A stretch of 64,000 nucleotides of DNA, from assembly GCF_008370045.1 (NCBI RefSeq), contig NZ_VOBN01000004.1, positions 372,001 to 436,000 of the forward strand, read 5' to 3'. This stretch comes from Pseudomonas sp. ANT_J12. GTDB taxonomy: Bacteria; Pseudomonadota; Gammaproteobacteria; Pseudomonadales; Pseudomonadaceae. Each line of letters opens with the position of its first letter. Position 1 is the stretch's first letter. The translations under genes were made by a program, and so were the position numbers. Positions 19,458-29,708 of the stretch are shown one piece after another. The notes under the pieces are model-generated. The model was not told the origin of the DNA and did not search any database. It was given only the letters and a program-made list of their open reading frames with translations.

Positions 19458-20876
19458 TCAGATCAGTTCGCGAACGTCGATGAAACGACCGTTGACGGCA
19501 GCGGCAGCGGCCATCGCCGGGCTGACCAGGTGCGTACGGCCACCGGCGCCCTGACGCCCTTCGAAGTTGCGGTTGGAGGTCGAGGCGCAGTGCTCGCCCG
19601 ACTCCAGGCGGTCCGGGTTCATCGCCAGGCACATCGAGCAGCCCGGTTCACGCCACTCGAAGCCGGCTTCGAGGAAAATCTTGTCCAGGCCTTCGGCCTC
19701 GGCTTGCGCCTTGACCAGGCCCGAGCCCGGCACCACGATGGCTTGCTTGATGGTCGAGGCGACTTTGCGGCCCTTGGCAATCACAGCCGCGGCGCGCAGG
19801 TCTTCGATCCGCGAGTTGGTGCAGGAGCCGATGAACACGCGATCCAGCTGAATATCGGTGATCGCCTGATTGGCGCTCAAACCCATGTATTTCAGGGCGC
19901 GTTCGATAGAGCCGCGTTTGACCAGGTCCATTTCCTTCGCCGGGTCCGGCACGTTCTGATCAACCGCCAACACCATCTCGGGCGAAGTGCCCCAGCTGAC
20001 TTGCGGCTTGATCTGGGTCGCGTCGAGTTCAACCACGGTGTCGAACACCGCATCAGCGTCGGAAACCAGGTCTTTCCACGCCTCAACCGCCATGTCCCAT
20101 TCCGCGCCTTTCGGGGCGAATGGACGGCCCTTGACGTATTCCACGGTTTTTTCGTCGGCGGCTACCAAGCCAACACGCGCACCGGCCTCGATGGACATGT
20201 TGCAAATGGTCATGCGGCCTTCGATGGACAAGTCGCGAATCGCGCTGCCAGCGAACTCGATGGCGTGGCCGTTACCGCCGGCGGTGCCGATCTTGCCGAT
20301 CACCGCGAGGACGATGTCCTTGGCAGTCACGCCGAACGGCAACTTGCCTTCGACCGAGACGAGCATGTTTTTCATTTTCTTGGCGACCAGGCACTGGGTG
20401 GCGAACACATGCTCCACCTCGGAAGTGCCGATGCCGTGAGCCAAGGCGCCAAACGCGCCGTGGGTCGAAGTGTGCGAGTCGCCGCAGACCACGGTCATGC
20501 CCGGCAAGGTCGCGCCCTGCTCCGGGCCGATCACGTGAACGATGCCCTGGCGCACGTCGTTCATTTTGAACTCGGTGATGCCGTATTCGTCGCAATAGTC
20601 ATCGAGGGTCTGAACCTGCAAACGCGAGACCTGGTCGGTGATCGCTTCGATCCCGCCCTTGCGATCCGGGGTGGTCGGCACGTTGTGGTCCGGGGTGGCG
20701 ATGATCGAGTCGACACGCCAAGGCTTGCGCCCGGCCAGGCGCAGGCCTTCGAAAGCTTGGGGCGAGGTCACTTCATGGATGATGTGGCGATCGATGTAGA
20801 TCAGCGACGACCCATCGTCGCGCCGTTTCACTTCATGGGAATCCCAGAGCTTGTCGTAAAGCGTTTTGCCGGCCAT
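19458..20876 (-). CDS. leuC: 3-isopropylmalate dehydratase large subunit
   Basis: LeuC holds the [4Fe-4S] cluster for the isopropylmalate isomerase. The 472-residue protein shows the aconitase-type signatures [30 protein letters not shown] and [13 protein letters not shown], which supply the cluster cysteines. It starts the leu cluster and is divergent from a LysR gene that may regulate it. Confidence 0.97.
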   Translation of the reverse strand: MAGKTLYDKLWDSHEVKRRDDGSSLIYIDRHIIHEVTSPQAFEGLRLAGRKPWRVDSIIATPDHNVPTTPDRKGGIEAITDQVSRLQVQTLDDYCDEYGITEFKMNDVRQGIVHVIGPEQGATLPGMTVVCGDSHTSTHGAFGALAHGIGTSEVEHVFATQCLVAKKMKNMLVSVEGKLPFGVTAKDIVLAVIGKIGTAGGNGHAIEFAGSAIRDLSIEGRMTICNMSIEAGARVGLVAADEKTVEYVKGRPFAPKGAEWDMAVEAWKDLVSDADAVFDTVVELDATQIKPQVSWGTSPEMVLAVDQNVPDPAKEMDLVKRGSIERALKYMGLSANQAITDIQLDRVFIGSCTNSRIEDLRAAAVIAKGRKVASTIKQAIVVPGSGLVKAQAEAEGLDKIFLEAGFEWREPGCSMCLAMNPDRLESGEHCASTSNRNFEGRQGAGGRTHLVSPAMAAAAAVNGRFIDVRELI

Positions 20877-20935
20877 CAGACGGTCCTCATCAGCTTGCTT
20901 CTATTTTCTATGCCTTGGGTTGTGCAGCGGTTCAA

Positions 20936-20972
20936 TAACCCCTTGGCTTGTGAGGTCGATCCTAGGGGGTTA
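20936..20972. promoter_or_regulatory. inverted repeat between leuC and the LysR gene
   Basis: TAACCCC and GGGGTTA face each other about 23 bp apart, flanked by TTGG and CCTA that extend the symmetry. This could be an operator for the divergent LysR protein or a hairpin in the leuC leader. The sequence alone cannot decide. Confidence 0.4.
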
Positions 20973-21030
20973 CATTAAATAACTCAAATTCATATTTTTT
21001 ATGCTTTGGATAACCAACTGGAATACCACA

Positions 21031-21921
21031 ATGGATCTGGCCAACCTCAACGCTTTTATCGCGATTGCCGAGACCGGCAGCTTCTCCGGCGCTGGCGAGC
21101 GGCTGCACCTGACCCAACCGGCGATCAGCAAGCGAATTGCCGGGCTGGAACAGCAACTGAAGGTGCGATTGTTTGATCGCCTGGGTCGTGAAGTCGGCCT
21201 GACCGAGGCCGGTCGCGCCCTGCTGCCCCGGGCCTATCAGATTCTCAACGTGCTGGACGACACCCGCCGCGCCCTGACTAACCTCACCGGCGAAGTCAGC
21301 GGCCGCCTGACCCTGGCCACCAGTCACCACATCGGCCTGCACCGCTTGCCGCCCTTATTAAGGGAATTCACCCGGCGTTACCCACAAGTGGCGCTGGATA
21401 TTCAGTTCCTCGATTCGGAAGTGGCCTACGAAGAAATCCTCCATGGCCGTGCGGAACTGGCAGTCATCACGCTTGCCCCCGAGCCCCACGCGTTGGTCAA
21501 GGCGACGCCGGTGTGGGACGACCCGCTGGATTTCGTGGTGGCCCCGGAGCATTCGTTGATCAGCAACGGCCCGGTCACCCTCGCGGACATCGCCCTGCAC
21601 CCGGCGGTGTTCCCCGGCGGCAACACGTTTACTCATCACATCGTGCAGCGCCTGTTCGAGGCCCAGGGCCTGACGCCGAACATCGCCATGAGCACAAATT
21701 ATCTGGAAACGATCAAGATGATGGTCTCGATCGGCCTGGCCTGGAGCGTTTTGCCACGCACCATGCTTGATGAACAGGTGGCGCGCATACCTTTGCCGGG
21801 CATACAACTCACTCGCGAGCTAGGCTATATCCTGCACACGGAAAGGACGCTTTCGAATGCGGCACGCGCCTTTATGGCCCTGCTGGATGCACAAATTGAT
21901 CTGCCAGGGACCCACGGCTAA
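21031..21921 (+). CDS. LysR family transcriptional regulator
   Basis: The 296-residue protein has the N-terminal winged helix-turn-helix (LNAFIAIAETGSFSGAGERLHLTQPAISKRIAGLEQ) and a periplasmic-binding-like effector domain from about residue 90. It is transcribed away from leuC across a 150-bp gap. Such LysR genes beside leuC are common in pseudomonads, and local control of leuCD is a reasonable inference. The start is the ATG giving MDLANLNAF; ten extra residues upstream have no similarity. Confidence 0.92.
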   Translation: MDLANLNAFIAIAETGSFSGAGERLHLTQPAISKRIAGLEQQLKVRLFDRLGREVGLTEAGRALLPRAYQILNVLDDTRRALTNLTGEVSGRLTLATSHHIGLHRLPPLLREFTRRYPQVALDIQFLDSEVAYEEILHGRAELAVITLAPEPHALVKATPVWDDPLDFVVAPEHSLISNGPVTLADIALHPAVFPGGNTFTHHIVQRLFEAQGLTPNIAMSTNYLETIKMMVSIGLAWSVLPRTMLDEQVARIPLPGIQLTRELGYILHTERTLSNAARAFMALLDAQIDLPGTHG

Positions 21922-21990
21922 CTTGTGCTACTCCTATAGAGCTGCAAAACCCCGTGCCTAACGCCCCATTCAGCCCAAGGCCTGCTGCCA

Positions 21991-24900
21991 ATGCCCAAAT
22001 CTGTTGACCGTATTCCGCCGATGCCGCGTATTCAGGCCATTGACCCGCAGCGGTCCGAGCAGAGCTGGGAAAGCGCGCCGCAGTTACTGGCCGCGCTCAA
22101 CGGTGCGCGCCTGGGCGCCTGGTATTGGGACATCGAACGCGGGCAGATCAGTTGGTCCCGGGGCACCCAGGCGCTGTTCGGCTTCGATCCCAAGCAACCT
22201 TTGCCGGCGGATCTGGAATACCTCGACCTGCTGCCCCCGGAAGACCGGGCGAAAACCATCCGCGCATTTCATCAGGTGATTGCCGGCGCGCCGCTGGAAC
22301 AGGCGATGCACCACCGCATCCGCTGGCCCGACGGCAGCCTGCACTGGCTGGAGATCAACGGCAGCCTGTTGCCGGACAAACACGGTCGGCCGCGGATGAT
22401 CGGGGTGATCCGGGAAATCACCCACCAGCGCCAACGCGAACAAGCCCTGAGCAGCTCCGAAAAGCGTTTCGCCACGCTGTTCCACCTGTGCCCGAACATG
22501 GTGTTGCTGACCCGCCAGGAAGATGGCCTGATCAGCGAGGCCAATCAATATTTCGAAAGCCTGTTCGGCTGGCCGGTGCAAAGCGTGATTGGCCGTACCA
22601 CCCTGGAACTGGGCCTGTGGGTACATCCCGAGCAACGGGCGGTGCTGGTCAAGGCGACCAAGGCCAAGGGCGAACTGATCAGCATGGAAGTGCAGTTTCG
22701 CGCCAGCAATGGCCAGGTTCACGACGGCATCCTCAGCGCGCAAAAGGTCGAGCTCGAAGGCCAACCGTACTTGCTGAGCACCTTCCTCGACACCACCGAA
22801 CGCAAAGCCGCCGAACATGCGCTCAAGGACAGCCAGGAACGCCTCGACCTGGCCCTGGATTCGGCACAACTCGGCACATGGGACTGGCACATTCCCAGCG
22901 GCATGCTCTACGGCTCGGCGCGGGCGGCGCAGTTGCACGGCATGGAGCCCAAGCCGTTTCACGAAGCCTTCGATGAATTTTTCGAAGGCGTGCCCGGCGA
23001 GGAACGGGACAGCATGCGCAACGCCTACCGCAGCCTGCGCGAAGGCCCGGCCGGCAATTATCAGTTGACGTATCGCGTGCAATTGCCCGACGGCAGTTCG
23101 CGCTTCCTGGAAAGCCGCGCCCGACTCTATCGCGATGAAAACGGTGTTCCGCTGCGGATGGCCGGCACCTTGCTGGACATCACCGATCAGGTCGAGCGCG
23201 AGCAGCTATTGGTGGCCTCGGAGGAGAAATTCGCCACGCTGTTCCAGGTCAGCCCGGACCCGATCTGCGTCACGCGCCAGGATAGCGGCCAGTTCATCGA
23301 GATCAACTCCAGCTTCACCCAGATTTTCGGCTGGACCGCCGCCGACGTGATTGGCCGCAGCGCCGATGAAATCGGCCTGTGGGACGCGTCGGCAAAGAGC
23401 TTGCAACGCATTGAACAGGTGATCCGCGAACAGGGCCTGAACAACGTGGCGATCATCGTCCAGCACAAGGACGGGCAATCCCTGACCTGCGTAATTTCCA
23501 GCCGCCAGATCAGCGTCGGCGAGCAGCCCTGCATCGTCACCACCCTGCGCGACATCACCCAGCAACAACGCTCGGAAGCGGCGCTCAAGGCCAGCGAAGA
23601 GAAATTCGCCAAGGCGTTCCACTCCAGCCCCGACGCCATCACCATCACCGAGCGCGACACCGGGCGTTATCTGGAGGTCAACGACGGTTTCTGCCGCCTG
23701 ACCGGTTACCGCGCCGATGAAGTGGTGGGCAAGACCGTGTATCAGGTCGGCATCTGGGCTGAAGAGAAACAGCGCTCATCGCTGCTGGCGGAGCTGCAAA
23801 TCAAGGGCCGTGTGCACCACCAGGAAATGCTCGGGCGCAACAAACGCGGGGATCTGCTCACCGTCGAAGTCTCGGTGGAACCGATCACCCTCAACGAGAC
23901 CGCATGCCTGCTGCTGACTGCCCGGGATGTCAGCCTGTTGAAGAACGCCGAGGCGCAAATCCGGCATCTGGCCTACCACGACCCGCTGACCAACCTGCCC
24001 AACCGCGCACTGCTGATGGATCGCCTGAGCCAGCAGATCGCCCTGCTCAAACGCCACAACCTGCGTGGCGCCTTGATGTTCCTCGACCTAGACCACTTCA
24101 AGCACATCAACGACTCCCTCGGGCACCCGGTGGGCGACACGGTGCTGAAGATCATCACTGCGCGACTCGAAGCCAGTGTGCGGATGGAAGACACCGTGGC
24201 GCGGCTCGGCGGTGACGAGTTCGTGGTGCTGCTCAGCGGCCTGGAAGGTTCGCGCAGCGAGGTCAGCGAGCAGGTGCGGGACCTGGCAGACACCCTGCGC
24301 GAATTGCTCTCGGAACCGATGTTCCTCGACGGCCAGCGCCTGCAAGTCACGCCGAGCATTGGCATCGCGCTGATTCCCGATCACGGCTCGACCCCGACCG
24401 ATTTGCTCAAGCGTGCAGACATCGCCCTGTACCGCGCCAAGGATTCGGGGCGCAACACCACGCAGATGTACCACAACACCATGCAGAAGGCCGCCAGCGA
24501 ACGGTTGCGCATGGAAACCGACCTGCGCCTGGCCCTGTCCCGGGGCGAATTCAGTGTGCATTACCAACCGCAAGTCGATGCCCAGGACAACCGCATCATC
24601 GGCGCCGAAGCCCTGGTGCGCTGGAACCACCCGGAACTCGGTGCGCAATCGCCCACCGAGTTCATCAAGGTGCTGGAAGACAGCGGGCTGATTCTGGAGG
24701 TCGGGACCTGGATCCTCGACGAAGCCTGCGCGGCCTTCAAGCACCTGATCGCCAAACAACTGATCGACCCGCTCAACTTCAGCTTGTGCGTGAACATCAG
24801 CCCGCGACAATTCCGGCAGAACGACTTTGTCGAACGCATCGAGCGCAGCCTCAGCAGCCATGGCCTGCCCTGCTCGCTGTTGAAACTGGAAATCACCGAA

Positions 24901-25269
24901 GGCATCGTCATCCAGAACCTGGAAGACACCATCAATAAAATGCGCCGCCTGAAAAAACTCGGCGTGAGCTTTGCCATGGACGACTTCGGCACCGGTTATT
25001 CATCGCTGACCTACCTCAAGCGCCTGCCGGTGGACACGCTGAAAATCGACCAGTCCTTCATCCGCGACGCGACCACCGACCCCAACGACGCGGAAATCAT
25101 CCGCGCCATCGTCGCCATGGCCCGCAGCCTGGCACTGGAAGTGATTGCCGAAGGGGTGGAGACGCCGGATCAACTGGAATTTCTGCAGGGATTGGGTTGC
25201 CATTTGTATCAAGGCTACCTGCACAGCCGGCCATTGCCGGTGGAGGCGTTTCAGACGTTGCTCAAATAA
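21991..25269 (+). CDS. multi-PAS GGDEF-EAL cyclic-di-GMP protein
   Basis: The 1092-residue soluble protein carries five consecutive PAS/PAC units (about 30-150, 155-275, 285-400, 405-525, 530-650), then a GGDEF domain (about 655-825) and an EAL domain (about 830-1085). The cyclase motif GGDEF (740-744) is intact, and RMED five residues before it matches the RxxD inhibitory site. The phosphodiesterase domain keeps GAEAL (EAL at 873-875), EITEG, DDFGTG (997 on) and LKIDQSF. Both activities are therefore possible. No membrane helix was seen, so PAS-ligand sensing is probably cytoplasmic. Confidence 0.93.
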   Translation: MPKSVDRIPPMPRIQAIDPQRSEQSWESAPQLLAALNGARLGAWYWDIERGQISWSRGTQALFGFDPKQPLPADLEYLDLLPPEDRAKTIRAFHQVIAGAPLEQAMHHRIRWPDGSLHWLEINGSLLPDKHGRPRMIGVIREITHQRQREQALSSSEKRFATLFHLCPNMVLLTRQEDGLISEANQYFESLFGWPVQSVIGRTTLELGLWVHPEQRAVLVKATKAKGELISMEVQFRASNGQVHDGILSAQKVELEGQPYLLSTFLDTTERKAAEHALKDSQERLDLALDSAQLGTWDWHIPSGMLYGSARAAQLHGMEPKPFHEAFDEFFEGVPGEERDSMRNAYRSLREGPAGNYQLTYRVQLPDGSSRFLESRARLYRDENGVPLRMAGTLLDITDQVEREQLLVASEEKFATLFQVSPDPICVTRQDSGQFIEINSSFTQIFGWTAADVIGRSADEIGLWDASAKSLQRIEQVIREQGLNNVAIIVQHKDGQSLTCVISSRQISVGEQPCIVTTLRDITQQQRSEAALKASEEKFAKAFHSSPDAITITERDTGRYLEVNDGFCRLTGYRADEVVGKTVYQVGIWAEEKQRSSLLAELQIKGRVHHQEMLGRNKRGDLLTVEVSVEPITLNETACLLLTARDVSLLKNAEAQIRHLAYHDPLTNLPNRALLMDRLSQQIALLKRHNLRGALMFLDLDHFKHINDSLGHPVGDTVLKIITARLEASVRMEDTVARLGGDEFVVLLSGLEGSRSEVSEQVRDLADTLRELLSEPMFLDGQRLQVTPSIGIALIPDHGSTPTDLLKRADIALYRAKDSGRNTTQMYHNTMQKAASERLRMETDLRLALSRGEFSVHYQPQVDAQDNRIIGAEALVRWNHPELGAQSPTEFIKVLEDSGLILEVGTWILDEACAAFKHLIAKQLIDPLNFSLCVNISPRQFRQNDFVERIERSLSSHGLPCSLLKLEITEGIVIQNLEDTINKMRRLKKLGVSFAMDDFGTGYSSLTYLKRLPVDTLKIDQSFIRDATTDPNDAEIIRAIVAMARSLALEVIAEGVETPDQLEFLQGLGCHLYQGYLHSRPLPVEAFQTLLK

Positions 25270-25341
25270 ATCCCGGGAATTGCCAGTTTTTCTCTCAGCC
25301 TGTAGGGTCGCGTTTTTTGCGCCGCCTCAAAGAGATCAACC

Positions 25342-27033
25342 ATGCAGGATGCAACCCTCCCCCGCCCGGCCTTGCTGGGTATCGACCTTGGGACCACCAA
25401 CAGCCTGATCGCCGTCTGGCAGGACGGTCGGGCCCAGTTGATTCCCAACGCCCTCGGCGATGTCCTCACCCCGTCCGTGGTCAGCCTCGATGAAGACGAC
25501 AGCATTCTGGTGGGCAAGGCTGCCCGCGCGCGCCTGACCACCCACCCGGAACGTACGGTGGCGGCGTTCAAGCGTTTCATGGGCAGCGACAAGCAATTTG
25601 AACTGGGCGGGCGCCCGTTCAGCCCGGAAGAACTGTCGGCGCTGGTGATCGGTTCGCTCAAGCAAGACGCCGAAGCCTGGCTCGGCCACCCGGTGCGCGA
25701 GGCGGTGATTTCGGTACCGGCGTATTTCAGCGACGAGCAACGCAAGCGCACGCTGTTTGCCGCCGAATTGGCCGGCCTGACAGTGTCGCGGCTGATCAAC
25801 GAACCGACTGCCGCCGCCATGGCGTACGGGCTGCATGAGCAGAAGTTCGAGCGCACGCTGATTTTCGACCTGGGCGGCGGCACCTTCGACGTCACGGTGC
25901 TGGAATACGCCCTGCCGTTGATCGAGGTACATGCCTCCACCGGCGACAACTTCCTCGGTGGCGAAGACTTCACGGCGGCGTTGTTGCAGGCCTGCCTGAA
26001 AGACTGGCAACTCACCCCGTCCATGCTCGATGGCCAAGGCCTGGCCAGCCTCGGCGATGCCCTGGAACAACTCAAATGCAATCTCAACGAAGGCACTCAG
26101 CACCTGAGCTGGAACGGCGCTGGCGCATTGCGCGAATGGTCGCTGGATGAAGCCGGGGCGTTGAAAATCTGGGAGCCACTGCTGGCCCGGTTACGCGCGC
26201 CCATCGAGCAAGCGCTGCGCGATGCGCGGCTCAAGCCCCGGGACCTCGACAGCCTGGTGATGGTCGGCGGCGCCACGCGGATGCCGGCCGTGCAGCAAAT
26301 GGTCGCCACGCTGTTCGGGCGCCTGCCCTATCGTCATCTCGACCCGGACACGATTGTCGCGCTGGGCGCCGCCACCCAGGCCGCGTGCAAGGCTCGCGAC
26401 AGCGCCATCGAAGAACTGATCCTGACCGACGTCTGCCCCTACACCCTGGGCATCTCGACCAATCGCGGTGAAGACGTCAGCGGCGCTTTCTCGCCGATCA
26501 TCGAGCGCAATACGGTGATCCCGACGTCCAGGGTCAAGCGTTTCTACACGACTCATCCCCAGCAAACCCAGATCCGCATTGAGGTCTATCAGGGCGAGCG
26601 GCCGTGGGTGCGGGACAATATTTACATCGATGCCTTCGACGTCGCGCTGACACCCAGCGAGCAGACCCAGGCCCTGGATGTGCGCTTCAGCTACGACATC
26701 AACGGCTTGCTCGAAGTCGACGTCACGCTGCTGGCCAGCGGCGAACGCCACAGCCACAGCATCGACCGCAGCCCCACCGGCCTCGACCCGCAGTCGCGGC
26801 AAAACAGCCATGAACGGCTCAGCGCCCTGAAAATCCACCCGCGCGACGCCCTGCCCAACCGCACGTTGCTGGCACGCCTGGAGCGGGCCTGGGCGCAAAG
26901 CCTGGGGGACGAGCGCGAGCAAATTGCCGATTGGCTGGATACCTTTACCGCCGTGCTCGGTGGCCAGCAATCGGTGCAGATTGCCAGCCATCGTTCACAG
27001 CTCAATAAAGCCCTGGATGAACTGCGCCTTTAG
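25342..27033 (+). CDS. hscC: Hsp70 family chaperone, HscC type
   Basis: The 563-residue protein is shorter than DnaK (about 640) and near HscC length. It has the ATPase signatures GIDLGTTNSLIAVW (13-26), IFDLGGGTFDVTVLEY (about 174-189) and VMVGGATRMPAVQQMV. A substrate-binding domain follows and the C-terminal lid is short. In E. coli HscC works with J-proteins DjlB/DjlC. Here its stop overlaps by 4 bp the stop of a convergent J-domain gene, which supports pairing. Confidence 0.9.
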   Translation: MQDATLPRPALLGIDLGTTNSLIAVWQDGRAQLIPNALGDVLTPSVVSLDEDDSILVGKAARARLTTHPERTVAAFKRFMGSDKQFELGGRPFSPEELSALVIGSLKQDAEAWLGHPVREAVISVPAYFSDEQRKRTLFAAELAGLTVSRLINEPTAAAMAYGLHEQKFERTLIFDLGGGTFDVTVLEYALPLIEVHASTGDNFLGGEDFTAALLQACLKDWQLTPSMLDGQGLASLGDALEQLKCNLNEGTQHLSWNGAGALREWSLDEAGALKIWEPLLARLRAPIEQALRDARLKPRDLDSLVMVGGATRMPAVQQMVATLFGRLPYRHLDPDTIVALGAATQAACKARDSAIEELILTDVCPYTLGISTNRGEDVSGAFSPIIERNTVIPTSRVKRFYTTHPQQTQIRIEVYQGERPWVRDNIYIDAFDVALTPSEQTQALDVRFSYDINGLLEVDVTLLASGERHSHSIDRSPTGLDPQSRQNSHERLSALKIHPRDALPNRTLLARLERAWAQSLGDEREQIADWLDTFTAVLGGQQSVQIASHRSQLNKALDELRL

Positions 27034-29708
27034 TTGTTAAGCCGCCGCAAAGCCATCTGCAAACCGCCGGACAAGGTGTCTGCACCGCCGCTGTCCGGCG
27101 GCACGCCGTAGCGGTTGGGCAGTTTGTCGCCGGGAAAGCCGAACAACAGCAACGGCATAAACGGCAGCACCGGCGACAGGCAGCCAAAAATCAGCAGTGT
27201 GGGGATCCCGCGCCCCATGTCATGCAGTCGACGCAGGATCGCGCCGAGCAACAACGCGGCGCCCAGCAGCAACACGCCAAAACCAGAGAGCGCCGTGCCG
27301 CTCATCAACGCCAGGTACGGGGTGATCAGCACACACCCCAGCACTTGCCAGATAAACGCCTTGCGCCCCAGTCGAGAACCGAGGCGCCAGAACGCCGTGG
27401 CCGGCACGGGGCGAGTGTCGCTGTGGGCCAGTAGCACGCGTTCGGTCCAGGACAACAGGGCCGTGAGCGCCAGGCGCAGGCCCACGCTGTTCTCGGTGTT
27501 GTCCTTGCCGTACTGCAGGATTGTCAGCACCTTGGTCCGCGGCACGCCCGCCGCGCCATAACGGACCAGGCTTTTCAGCGTATCGAGGAGTGAATAAACC
27601 ACCAGTTTCTCGACACCGAAATCCTCCAACACTTTCTCAGGCGGCCACACCGGCTCGCCCTTGATCAAGCCATTGCGGAACCCTTCGAACCAGTCATCTT
27701 CGCAACTGACGGCAGCGATGGATTGCAACAGCGCGCGGTGCTGCTCGGCGTTCAGGCTCGGATCCTGGTACAGCACGCCCCAGAGCAGCATCAGGCCCAA
27801 CACCTCTTCGCCGCAGGCATCAGGATCACTTTCGATGCAGGTGTAGAGTTGCGCATTACCCGGCAGCGTCGCGCTGTCGAGGGCCTGTTGCACATTGAAC
27901 AGCTTCTGCACGAGCAAGCCATGCACCGGATCGCTGGCTTGCAACCAGCCCAGCAAACCGCTGCAACCGCCTTGCTCACGTTGCAAACGCCGTAGCAGCG
28001 GTTGGAGCCGACTCAGGGGATGCGCCGGGTTGACGTCGAGCCGCTCCAGACAGCTTGAATCGATCAACGCCAGCCAACGTTCCGGCTGATCGAGCAACGC
28101 CAGCAGGAACATGGTTTGCGCGTGCCATTGCCACACCGCCTCGCCTTGGCCAATCGGCGGCAATAGCATTTCGCGCTGTTCCAACTGGGCCAGCAGGCTC
28201 ACACCGCGCAGGTCCACGTCCGCTTGCGCGTCTTGCAGATCAAATGCCTGATCGATCCGCACCAGAGCGGACGTATCGTAAGGCCGCAGCCTGCACAGCC
28301 AGAGGCGGCAAATGTCGTGCGGTTCGTCCTTTTTCAATTCTTCGGCCAATTGCGGCTGAACCGAACGGCTGCCGAGGAAGGCCTTCATCGCCAACGGGAT
28401 GGGCGCCTGATTCAGCCAGCACAGTTGCTGTTCGGCCTGATACTTGAACCCGCTCAACACCAGGCTTTCGAGGGCGTCGAGCGGCTGCGGTTCATCGAGT
28501 ATCTGTTGCAGCAACCCCACATCGCCACGGTGCAACGCCCAGGCATGCCGGTACAGCTGTTGCAGACGGGAATCCGCAGCATCGCCCAGCAGCAAGGCCA
28601 GCAGCGGCAGTTCATCCCCGGTCATCCGCCAATCGACAAAAGCGGCCGTAAAGCCTTGCAGGTCGAGTTGCCCGACCCCAAGCCAGCGCGCCAGCGTCTC
28701 GGGACGTTGTGAAGGGCTGCCATAGGTTTGGCTGACATCGGCGAGGTCAACAGGCCAGTCGCGGAAATGCTCCAGACGGTCAAAAGCCTGGATCAGCAGT
28801 GCCACAAAGTCCGGCTGACGCTTGGCGCACAGCTCCAGCAAACGGCTTTCGGCCTTGGGGTGGCGATGTTCCTGCCAGAGCCGGATCCAGCCAGGCAACG
28901 CCTGATCTTCCAGGCCCGCCAAGCTGTTCTGGCACGCCAATAAATACAGCCAGTCGGCATCGTCCGGGGCTTGTGCCTGCTGTTCGACGCACCATTGCCG
29001 CAGACCGGGACCGCCGATACCCGCCTGAGTGAACTGCACCAGCAGGCGCTGGATAAATGTGTCATCGGCCGGCAGCGGCAAACAGGTGTGGTGGCTGGCA
29101 AAGTCTACGAACTCACGCAGAGGACGATGCTGGAAGATGTAGTCGAGGCTGCGGGCATACCAGAGGGTTTCCAGCTGCGCAGGCTCGGGCCAATCGTCCA
29201 TCAGCGTCGTGTCGAACGGGTCCGGGCCCTTGATGCGTTGCAGGAACGCTTCGACTTCTTTCGCCTGGTCGAACTCCAGCTCCATCAACTGCTGCTCCCA
29301 AGCCAGCCGTTGCGCCAACAGATTCGCGCAGCGGTAGGACAGCGGACCGGCGTTGGCCAATGGATGGAACAGACCCCAACTGAGGTCATCGAGGGCGTCC
29401 AGCGGCAATAGATCCAAAGCTTTGACGAAGGCTTGCCAGGCCTGCGGATTGAAACGCCGCGCCGGGTCTTCGAGCAGCGCGTAGAAATCCACGATGGTTT
29501 GCGGCATCTCAGGGGCGCCAGCCTCCTCTTCCGTTTCGTCCTCTTCCTGCCGGGCGAAACGGTTGGCGCTTTCATAGGCTTCACGCAATGCCTGGAAGCC
29601 TTCGGGATCACTTTCCGGGTGATGCTGCGGCAGACGCGCGCGGTAGGCATCCCGGATCAGTGCCTGGTCTTTGGTGGGCTCTATGCCCAGACGAATCCAG
29701 CAACTCAT
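27030..29708 (-). CDS. DjlB/DjlC-like J-domain protein with C-terminal DUF805-like membrane region
   Basis: The 892-residue protein starts with a short J-domain (WIRLGIEPTKDQALIRDAYR, then HHPESDPEGFQALREAYE). The canonical HPD tripeptide reads HPE (30-32), seen also in divergent J-proteins of the hscC locus. A long helical middle has no clear motif. The C-terminal 120 residues hold three hydrophobic helices and RRLHDMGRGIPTLLIFG, resembling DUF805. It overlaps the upstream DUF1266 gene by 4 bp and converges on hscC. A role as membrane-anchored co-chaperone of HscC is inference from family and context. Confidence 0.82.
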   Translation of the reverse strand: MSCWIRLGIEPTKDQALIRDAYRARLPQHHPESDPEGFQALREAYESANRFARQEEDETEEEAGAPEMPQTIVDFYALLEDPARRFNPQAWQAFVKALDLLPLDALDDLSWGLFHPLANAGPLSYRCANLLAQRLAWEQQLMELEFDQAKEVEAFLQRIKGPDPFDTTLMDDWPEPAQLETLWYARSLDYIFQHRPLREFVDFASHHTCLPLPADDTFIQRLLVQFTQAGIGGPGLRQWCVEQQAQAPDDADWLYLLACQNSLAGLEDQALPGWIRLWQEHRHPKAESRLLELCAKRQPDFVALLIQAFDRLEHFRDWPVDLADVSQTYGSPSQRPETLARWLGVGQLDLQGFTAAFVDWRMTGDELPLLALLLGDAADSRLQQLYRHAWALHRGDVGLLQQILDEPQPLDALESLVLSGFKYQAEQQLCWLNQAPIPLAMKAFLGSRSVQPQLAEELKKDEPHDICRLWLCRLRPYDTSALVRIDQAFDLQDAQADVDLRGVSLLAQLEQREMLLPPIGQGEAVWQWHAQTMFLLALLDQPERWLALIDSSCLERLDVNPAHPLSRLQPLLRRLQREQGGCSGLLGWLQASDPVHGLLVQKLFNVQQALDSATLPGNAQLYTCIESDPDACGEEVLGLMLLWGVLYQDPSLNAEQHRALLQSIAAVSCEDDWFEGFRNGLIKGEPVWPPEKVLEDFGVEKLVVYSLLDTLKSLVRYGAAGVPRTKVLTILQYGKDNTENSVGLRLALTALLSWTERVLLAHSDTRPVPATAFWRLGSRLGRKAFIWQVLGCVLITPYLALMSGTALSGFGVLLLGAALLLGAILRRLHDMGRGIPTLLIFGCLSPVLPFMPLLLFGFPGDKLPNRYGVPPDSGGADTLSGGLQMALRRLNN

